From Lithobates sylvaticus (lineage: Eukaryota; Chordata; Amphibia; Anura; Ranidae), in NCBI GenBank assembly GCA_028564925.1, contig CM053030.1:3532647-3596646 (forward strand): 64,000 nucleotides of DNA. The letters run 5' to 3'. Both the position numbers and the translations under genes were made by a program. This document shows positions 10,842 to 23,023 of the stretch, piece after piece (positions within the stretch are counted from its first letter, which is position 1; each line of letters opens with the position of its first letter). The notes under the pieces are model-generated. The model did no database searches. It had not been told where the DNA came from and was given only the letters and a program-made list of their open reading frames with translations.

Positions 10842-11330
10842 AGTGATGGCCCGTGCATTAAGGGCGCACAGGCGCTGCCCCTCCATCACCAATAGATAGA
10901 TTCATGCATTGCATGAATCTATCTATGGCCACCGCTGCCACCCCCTATTCAGGCGCTGGTTCCTTTTCAGGCACCGGGTGCCTGAATTAGAGCGGTGGGG
11001 GGTGGTTTTGAAGCACCTGATTAGAGCCATAGGCTCTAATAGGCATCAAAAAAGGTGACCTGTGAGCGCCATGCTGGGAGCTCGCAGGTCACTCAGCTGT
11101 GTTAGAAAAGTGAATGAATATTCGCTTTCCTAACACTAAACCCCCTCTCTGCCAATCAGGTGCTTGTGTCTTTTAGCTGTCACCTGATTGGCTCAAACGA
11201 CATGCGCCGCTATTAGACTCCTATCAGAAGGAGAGGAGACGCATGGAGGACCCCGCTTGTTGCCGTCACCCACTGCCCCATCAAGTGCCAGGCAGATGGC
11301 AAGCGGGCGGGGGTCACACTGGGGGCATTT
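10842..11330. repeat. Dispersed repeat with three successive hairpins
   Basis: It begins near CAGTGATGGCCCGTGC. It holds a perfect 16-bp-arm hairpin at 10892-10926 (ATAGATAGATTCATGC with its complement), a palindrome TCAGGCACCGGGTGCCTGA near 10966, and ATTAGAGCC/GGCTCTAAT near 11020. The head looks like a hAT terminus, but a matching right end is not seen. Partial copies of the 55-bp unit flank it (10797-10841 and from about 11606), so it probably inserted into that minisatellite. Confidence 0.55.
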
Positions 11331-11605
11331 AAGGGCACACTGGCAGCATTTGATGGGCAAACTGGCAGCGTTTGATGGGCACACTGGCAGCATTTGATGG
11401 CACAGTGGCAGTGTTTAATGGGCACAGTGGCAGCAATTGAGGGCACAGTGGCTGCAATTGATGGCACAATGGCAGTGTTTAATGGGCACAGTGGCTGTAA
11501 TTGAGGGCACAGTGGCAGCATTTGAGGGCACAGTGGCTGCGTTTGATGGCACAGTGGCAGCGTTTGATGGGCACAGTGGCTGTAATTGATGGCACAGTGG
11601 CTGCA
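11310..11605. repeat. About 21-bp minisatellite
   Basis: The unit is near TTTGATGGGCACAGTGGCAGC with variants AATTGAGGGCAC and TTTAATGGGCAC, about 14 copies. Its reverse complement matches the array inside the hAT element at 23.45-24.0 kb, so the two share ancestry. Confidence 0.85.
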
Positions 11606-12895
11606 ATTGATGATTGGGGAGGGGACATTAGAGTGTAAGCTCCTCTGTGCAGAGACTGATGTGACTGTGGGGGGAGGGGACATTAGAGTGTAAGCTCCTC
11701 TGTACAGAGACTGATGTGACTGTGGGGGAGGGGACATTAGAGTGTAAGCTCCTCTGTACAGAGGCTGATGTGACTGTGGGGGAGGGGACATTAGAGTGTA
11801 AGCTCCTCTGTACAGAGACTGATGTGACTGTGGGGGGAGGGGACATTAGAGTGTAAGCTCCTCTGTACAGAGACTGATGTGACTGTGGGGGAGGGGACAT
11901 TAGAGTGTAAGCTCCTCTGTGCAGAGACTGATGTGACTGTGGGGGAGGGGACAATAGAGTGTAAGCTCCTCTGTACAGAGACTGATGTGACTGTGGGGGA
12001 GGGGACATTAGAGTGTAAGCTCCTCTGTACAGAGACTGATGTGACTGTGGGGGAGGGGACATTAGAGTGTAAGCTCCTCTGTACAGAGACTGATGTGACT
12101 GTGGGGGAGGGGACATTAGAGTGTAAGCTCCTCTGTACAGAGACTGATGTGACTGTGGGGGAGGGGACATTAGAGTGTAAGCTCCTCTGTGCAGAGACTG
12201 ATGTGACTGTGGGGGAGGGGACATTAGAGTGTAAGCTCCTCTGTACAGAGACGGATGTGACTGTGGGGGGAGGGGACATTAGAGTGTAAGCTCCTCTGTA
12301 CAGAGACTGATGTGACTGTGGGGGAGGGGACATTAGAGTGTAAGCTCCTCTGTACAGAGACTGATGTGACTGTGGGGAGGGGACATTAGAGTGTAAGCTC
12401 CTCTGGTACAGAGACTGATGTGACTGTGGGGGGAGGGACATTAGAGTGTAAGCTCCTCTGTACAGAGACTGATGTGACTGTGGGGGAGGGACATTAGAGT
12501 GTAAGCTCCTCTGTACAGAGACGGATGTGACTGTGGGGGGAGGGGACATTAGAGTGTCAGCTCCTCTGTACAGAGACTGATATGACTGTGGGGGGAGGGG
12601 ACATTAGAGTGTAAGCTCCTCTGTACAGAGACTGATGTGACTGTGGGGGAGGGGACATTAGAGTGTAAGCTCCTCTGTACGGAGACTGATGTGACTGTGG
12701 GGGGAGGGGACATTAGAGTGTAAGCTCCTCTGTACAGAGACTGATGTGAGTGTGGGGGAGGGGACATTAGAGTGTAAGCTCCTCTGGTGCAGAGACTGAT
12801 GTGACTGTGGGGGGGAGGGGACATTAGAGTGTAAGCTCCTCTGTACAGAGACTGATGTGACTGTGGGGGAGGGGACATTAGAGTGTAAGCTCCTC
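11606..12895. repeat. About 55-bp minisatellite, about 23 copies
   Basis: The unit carries GGGACATTAGAGTGTAAGCT, CCTCTGTACAGAGACTGATG and TGACTGTGGGGGAGG, varying by one or two bases in its G run. The core TTAGA(T/G)TGTAAGCTC resembles the 3' tail of L2-type LINEs, as seen here at 55603-55625. The long minus-strand frames are by-products. A final, truncated unit ends at CTCCTCTGGCACTGATG. Confidence 0.92.
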
Positions 12896-13188
12896 TGGCA
12901 CTGATGTATGCGGCTGTAACACACATCATTAGGTTTCGATGTTTTGTAAATAAATAGAATGATAAATAAACACAAATAAATAATAAATGTAAACAAACAA
13001 TAGAATGATGATGTGGGAGGTCGGGTGTGAATATGATTGGATAGAAGATGATAGATTGTCACTCACTGCGATGTCACTGCCTGGGCCCAGGATGCTGCGT
13101 CTGTGTGTTTTCACAGAGCCCCTCCCCCATTATCTCATCCCCCCTCCCCCCATTCTCTGATCCCCCTCCTATCTCTGTATTCCTGGGA

Positions 13189-13195
13189 TATATAA
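13189..13195 (+). promoter_or_regulatory. TATA-box-like TATATAA
   Basis: The context GGGATATATAAGCAG, with C-rich sequence on both sides, is a good match to a core TATA element on the plus strand. No linked coding sequence is recognised downstream, so its use is unknown. Confidence 0.3.
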
Positions 13196-13292
13196 GCAGA
13201 CGCCCCCCCCCCCCTTATAGTACATCATCCCTCCCCCACCCCCATCCTGTACACCTGACTCAGGTAACCTATAGACCTCCATGTGCTGATGA

Positions 13293-13310
13293 ACTACAAC
13301 TCTCAGCATG
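13293..13310. promoter_or_regulatory. ZNF143/Staf-like motif
   Basis: ACTACAACTCTCAGCATG is close to the ZNF143-associated consensus ACTACAATTCCCAGCATGC found in vertebrate promoters. It lies about 100 bases downstream of the TATA-like motif. This is a motif match only. Confidence 0.3.
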
Positions 13311-13432
13311 ACCCCTCAGTGTATCCTGGTGTATATAGATGTCTGCTATTCCATAGGTCAGTACAGAGTGTGATGGACATTATAGTCCTCAGGCGTCCAA
13401 ATCTCCCACCGTGTCCGGAAAAAGCCAACGCC

Positions 13433-13446
13433 GTTACCATGGGAAC
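13433..13446. promoter_or_regulatory. RFX X-box-like palindrome (first)
   Basis: GTTACCATGGGAAC differs slightly from the RFX X-box pattern GTNRCC-(0-3N)-RGYAAC. A second, perfectly palindromic site GTCACCATGGTGAC is at 13834-13847. Short palindromes arise by chance, so confidence is low. Confidence 0.25.
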
Positions 13447-13493
13447 AGCAGGGGGGTCCTGGGGACCTGAGGAGCAGATGATACATTGTAATA

Positions 13494-13640
13494 AAGAGAT
13501 ACAATGTATGATGATCAGTGATACAATGTATGATGATCGGTGATACAATGTATGATGATCGGTGATACAATGTATGATGATCGGTGATACATTGTATGAT
13601 GATCGGTGATACAATGTATGATGATCGGTGATACATTGTA
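13494..13640. repeat. 22-bp tandem repeat, about 6-7 copies
   Basis: The unit is GATCGGTGATACAATGTATG followed by AT, with TACAATG/TACATTG variants. Confidence 0.9.
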
Positions 13641-14078
13641 TACTATAACATGGTGATATGATATATCCTCTCCCAGGAGGGGGGGGGTGGGATCATCGCT
13701 CATGTTTCTGGCAGTGAGAGGGTTAACGTCACTCACCTGTCCGACACAACGGGGTCACCACATCTCCATGAGATCAGATCTCCTTCCTATAACACCCTGA
13801 AGGGGGCGTGTCCACAGCTCTATACGCAACACTGTCACCATGGTGACCATCCCACAATGTGACTGGAGATCTACCCCTCCCCCTACCCTGAACGCTATTC
13901 TCGGTATCTGTTCTTATTCTCTATGTATGGACTCTGCAGAGCATCTCTCTCTGTACACAATACATGGTGACAATCAGATCATTACACTGTGACAATGTCT
14001 CTGGTCTGTGATTGGAGGAGGTGACATTCTATATCAACCATATTTAAAGGTATTGCTTTGTGATTGATCCAGTAAAAT
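13641..14078. other. Unassigned sequence between two arrays
   Basis: It contains the palindrome GTCACCATGGTGAC at 13834-13847 and no open frame of note. I see nothing else in it. Confidence 0.4.
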
Positions 14079-17000
14079 CCATTATGAGGAGTTCCCACCA
14101 TCCCTGTGCTGAGTTCCCGGGTCTGTACACCCGCTGTGCCCATTATGAGGGGTTCTCACCATCCCTGTGCTGAGTTCCCGGGTCTGTACACCCGCTGTGC
14201 CCATTATGAGGGGTTCTCACCATCCCTGTGCTGAGTTCCTGGGTCTGTACACCCGCTGTGCCCATTATGAGGGGTTCCCACCATCCCTGTGCTGAGTTCC
14301 CGGGTCTGTACACCCGCTGTGCCCATTATGAGGGGTTCCCACCATCCCTGTGCTGAGTTCCTGGGTCTGTACACCCGCTGTGCCCATTATGAGGGGTTCC
14401 CACCATCCCTGTGCCGAGTTCCCGGGTCTGTACACTCGCTGTGCCCATTATGAGGGGTTCTCACCATCCCTGTGCTGAGTTCCTGGGTCTGTACACCCGC
14501 TGTGCCCATTATGAGGAGTTTCCACCATCCCTGTGCCGAGTTCCCGGGTCTGTACACCCGCTGTGCCCATTATGAGGGGTTCCCACCATCCCTGTGCTGA
14601 GTTCCCGGGTCTGTACACCCGCTGTGCCCATTATGAGGGGTTCCCACCATCCCTGTGCCGAGTTCCCGGGTCTGTACACCCGCTGTGCCCATTATGAGGG
14701 GTTCCCACCATCCCTGTGCTGAGTTCCGGGGTCTGTACACCCACTGTGCCCATTATGAGGGGTTCCCACCATCCCTGTGCTGAGTTCCCGGGTCTGTACA
14801 CCCGCTGTGCCCATTATGAGGGTTCCCACCATCCCTGTGCCGAGTTCCTGGGTCTGTACACTCGCTGTGCCCATTATGAGGGGTTCCCACCATCCCTATG
14901 CTGAGTTCTGGGGTCTGTACACCCGCTGTGCCCATTATGAGGGGTTTCCACCATCCCTGTGCCGAGTTCCCGGGTCTGTACACCCGCTGTGCCCATTATG
15001 AGGGGTTCCCACCATCCCTGTGCTGAGTTCCCGGGTCTGTACACCCGCTGTGCCCATTATGAGGGGTTCCCACCATCCCTGTGCCGAGTTCCCGGGTCTG
15101 TACACCCGCTGTGCCCATTATGAGGGGTTCCCACCATCCCTGTGCTGAGTTCCGGGGTCTGTACACCCACTGTGCCCATTATGAGGGGTTCCCACCATCC
15201 CTGTGCTGAGTTCCCGGGTCTGTACACCCGCTGTGCCCATTATGAGGGGTTCCCACCATCCCTGTGCTGAGTTCCCGGGTCTGTACACCTGCTGTGCCCA
15301 TTATGAGGGGTTCCCACCATCCCTGTGCTGAGTTCCCGGGTCTGTACACCCGCTGTGCCCATTATGAGGGGTTCCCACCATCCCTGTGCCGAGTTCCTGG
15401 GTCTGTACACTCGCTGTGCCCATTATGAGGGGTTCCCACCATCCCTGTGCTGAGTTCCGGGGTCTGTACACCCACTGTGCCCATTATGAGGGGTTCCCAC
15501 CATCCCTGTGCTGAGTTCCCGAGTCTGTACACCCGCTGTGCCCATTATGAGGGGTTCCCACCATCCCTGTGCTGAGTTCCCGGGTCTGTACACCTGCTGT
15601 GCCCATTATGAGGGGTTCCCACCATCCCTGTGCTGAGTTCCGGGGTCTGTACACCCGCTGTGCCCATTATGAGGGGTTCCCACCATCCCTGTGCTGAGTT
15701 CCCGGGTCTGTACACCTGCTGTGCCCATTATGAGGGGTTCCCACCATCCCTGTGCTGAGTTCCCGGGTCTGTACACCCGCTGTGCCCATTATGAGGGGTC
15801 CCCACCATCCCTGTGCTGAGTTCCCGGGTCTGTACACCCGCTGTGCCCATTATGAGGGGTTCCCACCATCCCTGTGCTGAGTTGCCGGGTCTGTACACCC
15901 GCTGTGCCCATTATGAGGGGTTCCCACCATCCCTGTGCTGAGTTCCCGGGTCTGTACACCCGCTGTGCCCATTATGAGGGGTTCCCACCATCCCTGTGCT
16001 GAGTTCCCGGGTCTGTACACCCGCTGTGCCCATTATGAGGGGTTCCCACCATCCCTGTGCCGAGTTCCTGGGTCTGTACACCCGCTGTGCCCATTATGAG
16101 GGGTTCCCACCATCCCTGTGCCGAGTTCCTGGGTCTGTACACCCGCTGTGCCCATTATGAGGGGTTCCCACCATCCCTGTGCTGAGTTCCCGGGTCTGTA
16201 CCCCGCTGTGCCCATTATGAGGGGTTCTCACCATCCCTGTGCTGAGTTCCCGGGTCTGTACACCCGCTGTGCCCATTATGAGGGGTTCCCACCATCCCTG
16301 TGCTGAGTTCCCGGGTCTGTACACCCGCTGTGCCCATTATGAGGGGTTCCCACCATCCCTGTGCTGAGTTCCCGGGTCTGTACACCCGCTGTGCCCATTA
16401 TGAGGGGTTCCCACCATCCCTGTGCTGAGTTCCCGGGTCTGTACACCCGCTGTGCCCATTATGAGGGGTTCCCACCATCCCTGTGCTGAGTTCCCGGGTC
16501 TGTACACCCGCTGTGCCCATTATGAGGGGTTCTCACCATCCCTGTGCTGAGTTCCGGGTCTGTACACCCGTTGTGCCCATTATGAGGGGTTCCCACCATC
16601 CATGTGCTGAGTTCCCGGGTCTGTACACCCGCTGTGCCCATTATGAGGGGTTCTCACCATCCCTGTGCTGAGTTCCCGGGTCTGTACACCCGCTGTGCCC
16701 ATTATGAGGGGTTCCCACCATCCCTGTGCTGAGTTCACGGGTCTGTACACCCGCTGTGCCCATTATGAGGGGTTCCCACCATCCCTGTGCCGAGTTCCTG
16801 GGTCTGTACACCCGCTGTGCCCATTATGAGGGGTTTTCCCACCATCCCTGTGCTGAGTTCACAGGTCTGTACACCCGCTGTGCCCATTATGAGGGGTTCC
16901 CACCATCCCTGTGCCGAGTTCCCGGGTCTGTACACCCGCTGTGCCCATTATGAGGGGTTCCCACCATCCCTGTGCCGAGTTCCCGGGTCTGTACACCCGC

Positions 17001-20000
17001 TGTGCCCATTATGAGGGATTCCCACCATCCCTGTGCTGAGTTTCCCGGGTCTGTACACCCGCTGTGCCCATTATGAGGGGTTCCCACCATCCCTGTGCTG
17101 AGTTCCTGGGTCTGTACACCCGCTGTGCCCATTATGAGGGGTTCCCACCATCCCTGTGCCGAGTTCCCGGGTCTGTACACTCGCTGTGCCCATTATGAGG
17201 GGTTCCCACCATCCCTGTGCTGAGTTCCCGGGTCTGTACACCCGCTGTGCCCATTATGAGGGGTTCCCACCATCCCTGTGCTGAGTTCCCGGGTCTGTAC
17301 ACCCGCTGTGCCCATTATGAGGGGTTCCCACCATCCCTGTGCTGAGTTCCCGGGTCTGTACACCCGCTGTGCCCATTATGAGGGGTTCCCACCATCCCTG
17401 TGCTGAGTTCCCGGGTCTGTACACCCGCTGTGCCCATTATGAGGGGTTCCCACCATCCCTGTGCTGAGTTCCCGGGTCTGTACACCCGCTGTGCCCATTA
17501 TGAGGGGTTCCCACCATCCCTGTGCTGAGTTCCCTGGGTCTGTACACCCGCTGTGCCCATTATGAGGGGTTCCCACCATCCCTGTGCTGAGTTCCCGGGT
17601 CTGTACACCCGCTGTGCCCATTATGAGGGGTTCCCACCATCCCTGTGCTGAGTTCCTGGGTCTGTACACCCGCTGTGCCCATTATGAGGGGTTCCCACCA
17701 TCCCTGTGCTGAGTTCCGGGTCTGTACACCCGCTGTGCCCATTATGAGGGGTTCCCACCATCCCTGTGCTGAGTTCCCGGGTCTGTACACCTGCTGTGCC
17801 CATTATGAGGGGTTCCCACCATCCCTGTGCTGAGTTCCCGGGTCTGTACACCTGCTGTGCCCATTATGAGGGGTTCCCACCAGCCCTGTGCTGAGTTCCC
17901 GGGTCTGTACACCCGCTGTGCCCATTATGAGGGGTTCCCACCATCCCTGTGCTGAGTTGCCGGGTCTGTACACCCGCTGTGCCCATTATGAGGGGTTCCC
18001 ACCATCCCTGTGCTGAGTTCCCGGGTCTGTACACCCGCTGTGCCCATTATGAGGGGTTCCCACCATCCCTGTGCTGAGTTCCCGGGTCTGTACACCCGCT
18101 GTGCCCATTATGAGGGGTTCCCACCATCCCTGTGCTGAGTTCCCGGGTCTGTACACCCGCTGTGCCCATTATGAGGGGTTCCCACCATCCCTGTGCTGAG
18201 TTCCTGGGTCTGTACACCCGCTGTGCCCATTATGAGGGGTTCCCACCATCCCTGTGCTGAGTTCCCGGGTCTGTACACCCGCTGTGCCCATTATGAGGGG
18301 TTCCCACCATCCCTGTGCCGAGTTCCTGGGTCTGTACACCGCTGTGCCCATTATGAGGGGTTCCCACCATCCCTGTGCTGAGTTCCCGGGTCTGTACACC
18401 CGCTGTGCCCATTATGAGGGGTTCCCACCATCCCTGTGCTGAGTTCCCGGGTCTGTACACCCGCTGTGCCCATTATGAGGGGTTCCCACCATCCCTGTGC
18501 TGAGTTCCCGGGTCTGTACACCCGCTGTGCCCATTATGAGGGGTTCCCACCATCCCTGTGCTGAGTTCCCGGGTCTGTACACCCGCTGTGCCCATTATGA
18601 GGGGTTCCCACCATCCCTGTGCTGAGTTGCCGGGTCTGTACACCCGCTGTGCCCATTATGAGGGGTTCCCACCATCCCTGTGCTGAGTTCCCGGGTCTGT
18701 ACACCCGCTGTGCCCATTATGAGGGGTTCCCACCATCCCTGTGCTGAGTTCCCGGGTCTGTACACCCGCTGTGCCCATTATGAGGGGTTCCCACCATCCC
18801 TGTGCTGAGTTCCCGGGTCTGTACACCCGCTGTGCCCATTATGAGGGGTTCCCACCATCCCTGTGCCGAGTTCCTGGGTCTGTACACCCGCTGTGCCCAT
18901 TATGAGGGTTCCCACCATCCCTGTGCTGAGTTCCCGGGTCTGTACACCCGCTGTGCCCATTATGAGGGGTTCCCACCATCCCTGTGCTGAGTTCCCGGGT
19001 CTGTACACCCGCTGTGCCCATTATGAGGGGTTCCCACCATCCCTGTGCCTGAGTTCCCGGGTCTGTACACCCGCTGTGCCCATTATGAGGGGTTCCCACC
19101 ATCCCTGTGCTGAGTTCCCGGGTCTGTACACCCGCTGTGCCCATTATGAGGGGTTCCCACCATCCCTGTGCTGAGTTCCCGGGTCTGTACACCCGCTGTG
19201 CCCATTATGAGGGGTTCCCACCATCCCTGTGCTGAGTTCCCGGGTCTGTACACCCGCTGTGCCCATTATGAGGGGTTCCCACCATCCCTGTGCTGAGTTC
19301 CCGGGTCTGTACACCCGCTGTGCCCATTATGAGGGGTTCCCACCATCCCTGTGCTGAGTTCCCGGGTCTGTACACCCGCTGTGCCCATTATGAGGGGTTC
19401 CCACCATCCCTGTGCTGAGTTCCCGGGTCTGTACACCCGCTGTGCCCATTATGAGGGGTTCCCACCATCCCTGTGCTGAGTTCCCGGGTCTGTACACCCG
19501 CTGTGCCCATTATGAGGGGTTCCCACCATCCCTGTGCGAGTTCCCGGGTCTGTACACCCGCTGTGCCCATTATGAGGGGTTCCCACCATCCCTGTGCTGA
19601 GTTCCCGGGTCTGTACACCGCTGTGCCCATTATGAGGGGTTCCCACCATCCCTGTGCTGAGTTCCCGGGTCTGTACACCCGCTGTGCCATTATGAGGGTT
19701 CCCACCATCCCAAGGGTCTCCATCCCTGTGCTGAGTTACACCCGGGTCTGTACACCCGCTGTGCCCTCTCACCATCCCTGTGCTGAGTTCCCGGGTCTGT
19801 ACACCCGCTGTGCCCATTATGAGGGGTTCCCACCATCCCTGTGCCGAGTTCACGGGTCTGTACACCCGCTGTGCCCATTATGAGGGGTTCCCACCATCCC
19901 TGTGCCGAGTTCCGGGTCTGTACACCCGCTGTGCCCATTATGAGGGGTTCCCACCATCCCTGTGCCGAGTTCCCGGGTCTGTACACCCGCTGTGCCCATT

Positions 20001-20483
20001 ATGAGGGGTTCCCACCATCCCTGTGCCGAGTTCCCGGGTCTGTACACCCGCTGTGCCCATTATGAGGGGTTCCCACCATCCCTGTGCTGAGTTCCCGGGT
20101 CTGTACACCCGCTGTGCCCATTATGAGGGGTTCCCACCATCCCTGTGCTGAGTTCCCGGGTCTGTACACCCGCTGTGCCCATTATGAGGGGTTCCCACCA
20201 TCCCTGTGCTGAGTTCCCGGGTCTGTACACCCGCTGTGCCCATTATGAGGGGTTCCCCATCATCCCTGTGCTGAGTTCCCGGGTCTGTACACCCGCTGTG
20301 CCCTTTATGAGGGTTCCCACCATCCCTGTGCTGAGTTCCCGGTCTGTACACCCGCTGTGCCCATTATGAGGGGTTCCCACCATCTCTGTGCTGAGTTCCC
20401 GGGTCTGTACACCCGCTGTGCCCATCATGAGGGGTTCCCACCATCCCTGTGCTGAGTTCCCGAGTCTGTACACCCGCTGTGCC
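14079..20483. repeat. 61-bp satellite array, about 105 copies
   Basis: Each unit reads CCATTATGAGGGGTTCCCAC, CATCCCTGTGCTGAGTTCCC, GGGTCTGTACACCCGCTGTG plus a C. Common variants are CCGAGTTCCTGGG, TTCCGGGGTC and CACCTGCTG. The array is regular for 5.6 kb, then shows indels and a scrambled stretch near 19560-19780, and ends in a truncated unit. It is the largest array in the window. Since 61 is not divisible by three, only short frames occur. Confidence 0.97.
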
Positions 20484-20684
20484 GAATGTGGAGGCTGTAG
20501 GATGTTATATGACAACACTGACGCTGCTCAGGTGGTGATAATGAATCAGATCCTCTCATATTGCAGTCAGTTTGGTGGAAGTTCTGCTCACCCAGTGGGA
20601 AGGACCGAGCCGTCCGGTGAAGATCTGCAATGAAGTCAGCTGGAAAGCCGGCAATGTACAGAGCTCAGTGCCCCCCCAAAACCC
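20484..20684. other. Short unique stretch after the satellite
   Basis: An open frame runs out of the last satellite unit as CAECGGCRMLYDNTDAAQVV and ends at a stop near 20633. I do not recognise it, and no partner exon is evident, so it is not called as coding. Confidence 0.3.
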
Positions 20685-20687
20685 TAA

Positions 20688-21184
20688 TGCCCCGTTTCCG
20701 ACGGGTTCCCACCATCCCTAGTTCCCGGGTCTGTACACCCGCTGTGCCCATATGAGGGGTTCCCACCATCCCTGTGCTGAGTTCCCGACGGAAAATGTCC
20801 TATCGGACCATGTTGTCGGAAAATCTGACCGTGTGTGGGCACCATCGGACTTTTTCCGTCGGAATGTCTGTCGGAAAAAAATTGATATCCTGCTCTCAAA
20901 TTTTCCGACAACAAAGTCCGATCGGACCTTTTTCCGATCGTGTGTAGCGAATTCCGACGGACAAAGTGCCACGTATGCTCAGACCAAATTACAAGACCAA
21001 AGCTATTGGCTACTAGCCTCTACGTAGTCCCGTCGTACGCAACAAACGTCACCACGTTCAGAATGATCGGATTTTCCGACAACTTTGTCCGACCGTGTGT
21101 ACGCAACACCAGTGTCGGACAAAATCCGTCTGAAAAAATCCGACGGATTTTGTGGTCGGAATTTCCGACCGTGTGTGCGGGGCT
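20688..21184. mobile_element. Harbinger-like MITE carrying a piece of the 61-bp satellite
   Basis: The element has a TGCCCCG start and a CGGGGCT end with TAA on both sides (20685-20687 and 21185-21187). Just inside the left end, about 88 bases of 61-bp satellite sequence (about 20703-20786) sit between two copies of TTCCGACGG / TTCCCGACGG. The rest follows the family at 48795 (GTCGGA/TCCGAC palindromes). Confidence 0.85.
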
Positions 21185-21237
21185 TAAGATGTCAGAGAAA
21201 CTGCTGAGGTGCGGCTTGTTTAATATATTGGTTTTTT

Positions 21238-21465
21238 TTTTACTAAAGGAAAATCCACTTGAAAGTGTACTTGGAAGTAGTCGCTGTAGATCCGAGGGGG
21301 ACATGCAAGGAAAATAAAAAACAGCATTTTAGCTTGTACATGATTGGATGATAAAATCAGCAGAGCTTCCCCTCATTTCAGATCTTCCCCTCAGATTTAT
21401 AACGACTGAACTTCCAAGTGCACTTGCAGTGAAAAGTGGATTTGCCTTTCGTAAATAACCCCCAT
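21238..21465. mobile_element. Short MITE with inverted ends (TTACTAAAGG...)
   Basis: The left end TTACTAAAGGAAAATCCACT is answered on the right by AAGTGGATTTGCCTTTCGTA in inverted form, and CAAGTGCACTTG lies inside. It is about 230 bp with no coding capacity. The superfamily is not assigned; target duplication is unclear. Confidence 0.65.
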
Positions 21466-21965
21466 AGTGTTAAAAAAGGTACTAATGCGCTACCAAGGTC
21501 GTGTTAGTGACTAATAAAGTGCCTGAATATTAAAAGTGCAAATGCAAAAGTAACAGTGCTTAATAGAATAAAAAGCGGCTAAACTTCTGAAGTGTTGCCA
21601 ACACCCTAAAGTAAGTGTATATAAAGGGAAGCAGCGCTAATTACTAACCAACAAAAGCAAATAGTAAAGTGCTAAAAGGACAAAGATTATCTCCAATAAA
21701 TCTCATCCAAAAAACTCTCATATATTGTGTTCAATAAAAAATGTGTATAAATAGAAGTGTATCATATCACAATACCGTTCACATAAATCATTCAGTGAAA
21801 ATAATCCAATAATAAAAAAAAATAAAAAAGTGCCGTCCAAAGAAATCTTATGATTCAGAATGGTGATTCGTCTCTTATTGGGGATATAAATCAATATGTT
21901 GCTGTGTAGAGAAATAGAGGTGAGGGGGGAAGGGACGGATATGTAAACTAATGATAGTCAAAGTT
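21466..21965. other. AT-rich repeat-like stretch, no gene
   Basis: There are many short A-rich segments and AATAAA strings, resembling the outer arms of palindromic repeats elsewhere in the window (about 38 kb and 59.3 kb). No terminal structure can be fixed. Confidence 0.35.
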
Positions 21966-22876
21966 GATAGACTCCTCCCCTGGTGGTGCCTCTCACATTA
22001 TGGATAGACTCCTCCCCTGGTGGTGCCTGTCACATTATGGATAGACCCCTCCCCTGGTGGTGCCTCTCACATTATGGATAGACTCCTCCCCTGGTGGTGC
22101 CTCTCACATTATGGATAGACTCCTCCCCTGGTGGTGCCTCTCACATTATGGATAGACTCCTCCCCCGGTGGTGCCTCTCACATTATGGATAGACTCCTCC
22201 CCTGGTGGTGCCTCTCACATTATGGATAGACTCCTCCCCCGGTGGTGCCTCTCACATTATGGATAGACTCCTCCCCCGGTGGTGCCTCTCACATTATGGA
22301 TAGACTCCTCCCCGGTGGTGCCTCTCACATTATGGATAGACTCCTCCCCCGGTGGTGCCTCTCACATTATGGATAGACTCCTCCCCTGGTGGTGCCTCTC
22401 ACATTATGGATAGACTCCTCCCCCGGTGGTGCCTCTCACATTATGGAAAGACTCCTCCCCCGGTGGTGCCTCTCACATTATGGATAGACTCCTCCCCCGG
22501 TGGTGCCTCTCACATTATGGATAGACCCCTCCCCCGGTGGTGCCTCTCACATTATGGATAGACTCCTCCCCCGGTGGTGCCTCTCACATTATGGATAGAC
22601 TCCTCCCCCGGTGGTGCCTCTCACATTATGGATAGACCCCTCTCCCGGTGGTGCCTCTCACATTATGGATAGACCCCTCTCCCGGTGGTGCCTCTCACAT
22701 TATGGATAGACTCCTCCCCCGGTGGTGCCTCTCACATTATGGATAGACCCCCCCCGTGGTGTCCCTCCCCCCCGGTGGTGCCTCTCACATTATGGATAGA
22801 CTCCTCTCCCGGTGGTGCCTCTCACATTATGGATAGACCCCTCTCCCGGTGGTGCCTCTCACATTATGGATGGACC
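21966..22876. repeat. 37-bp minisatellite, about 24 copies
   Basis: The unit is GGATAGACTCCTCCCCCGGT followed by GGTGCCTCTCACATTAT. Units are highly alike, with one disturbed stretch near 22747-22780. Confidence 0.95.
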
Positions 22877-23023
22877 CCAGCGGGTCTAGTAGCGCATCGA
22901 TAACCGTCAAGGTGGTCACTGAATCCTCCTCAATGTATCCAAGGGATCACTGCAGCTTTTCCCCCGGTCTCCACCATCTTTTTTTTTCCTTGATGGTCTA
23001 CAAGTAGGAGTAAGTGGTGACGT

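Larger units (their letters stand above)
12896..13493. other. Apparently unique sequence with promoter-like motifs
   Basis: After an AAATAAAT-rich tract (12946-13000) the sequence becomes C-rich and holds a TATATAA box and a ZNF143-like motif, listed separately. No convincing exon is seen. It lies between lrrc61 and the ZBED gene and could hold a first exon or promoter, but that is only a possibility. Confidence 0.35.

Noticed and set aside
14079-20483. CRISPR-like array
   Set aside because: The 61-bp units are directly tandem with no unique spacers, and the context is a vertebrate genome.
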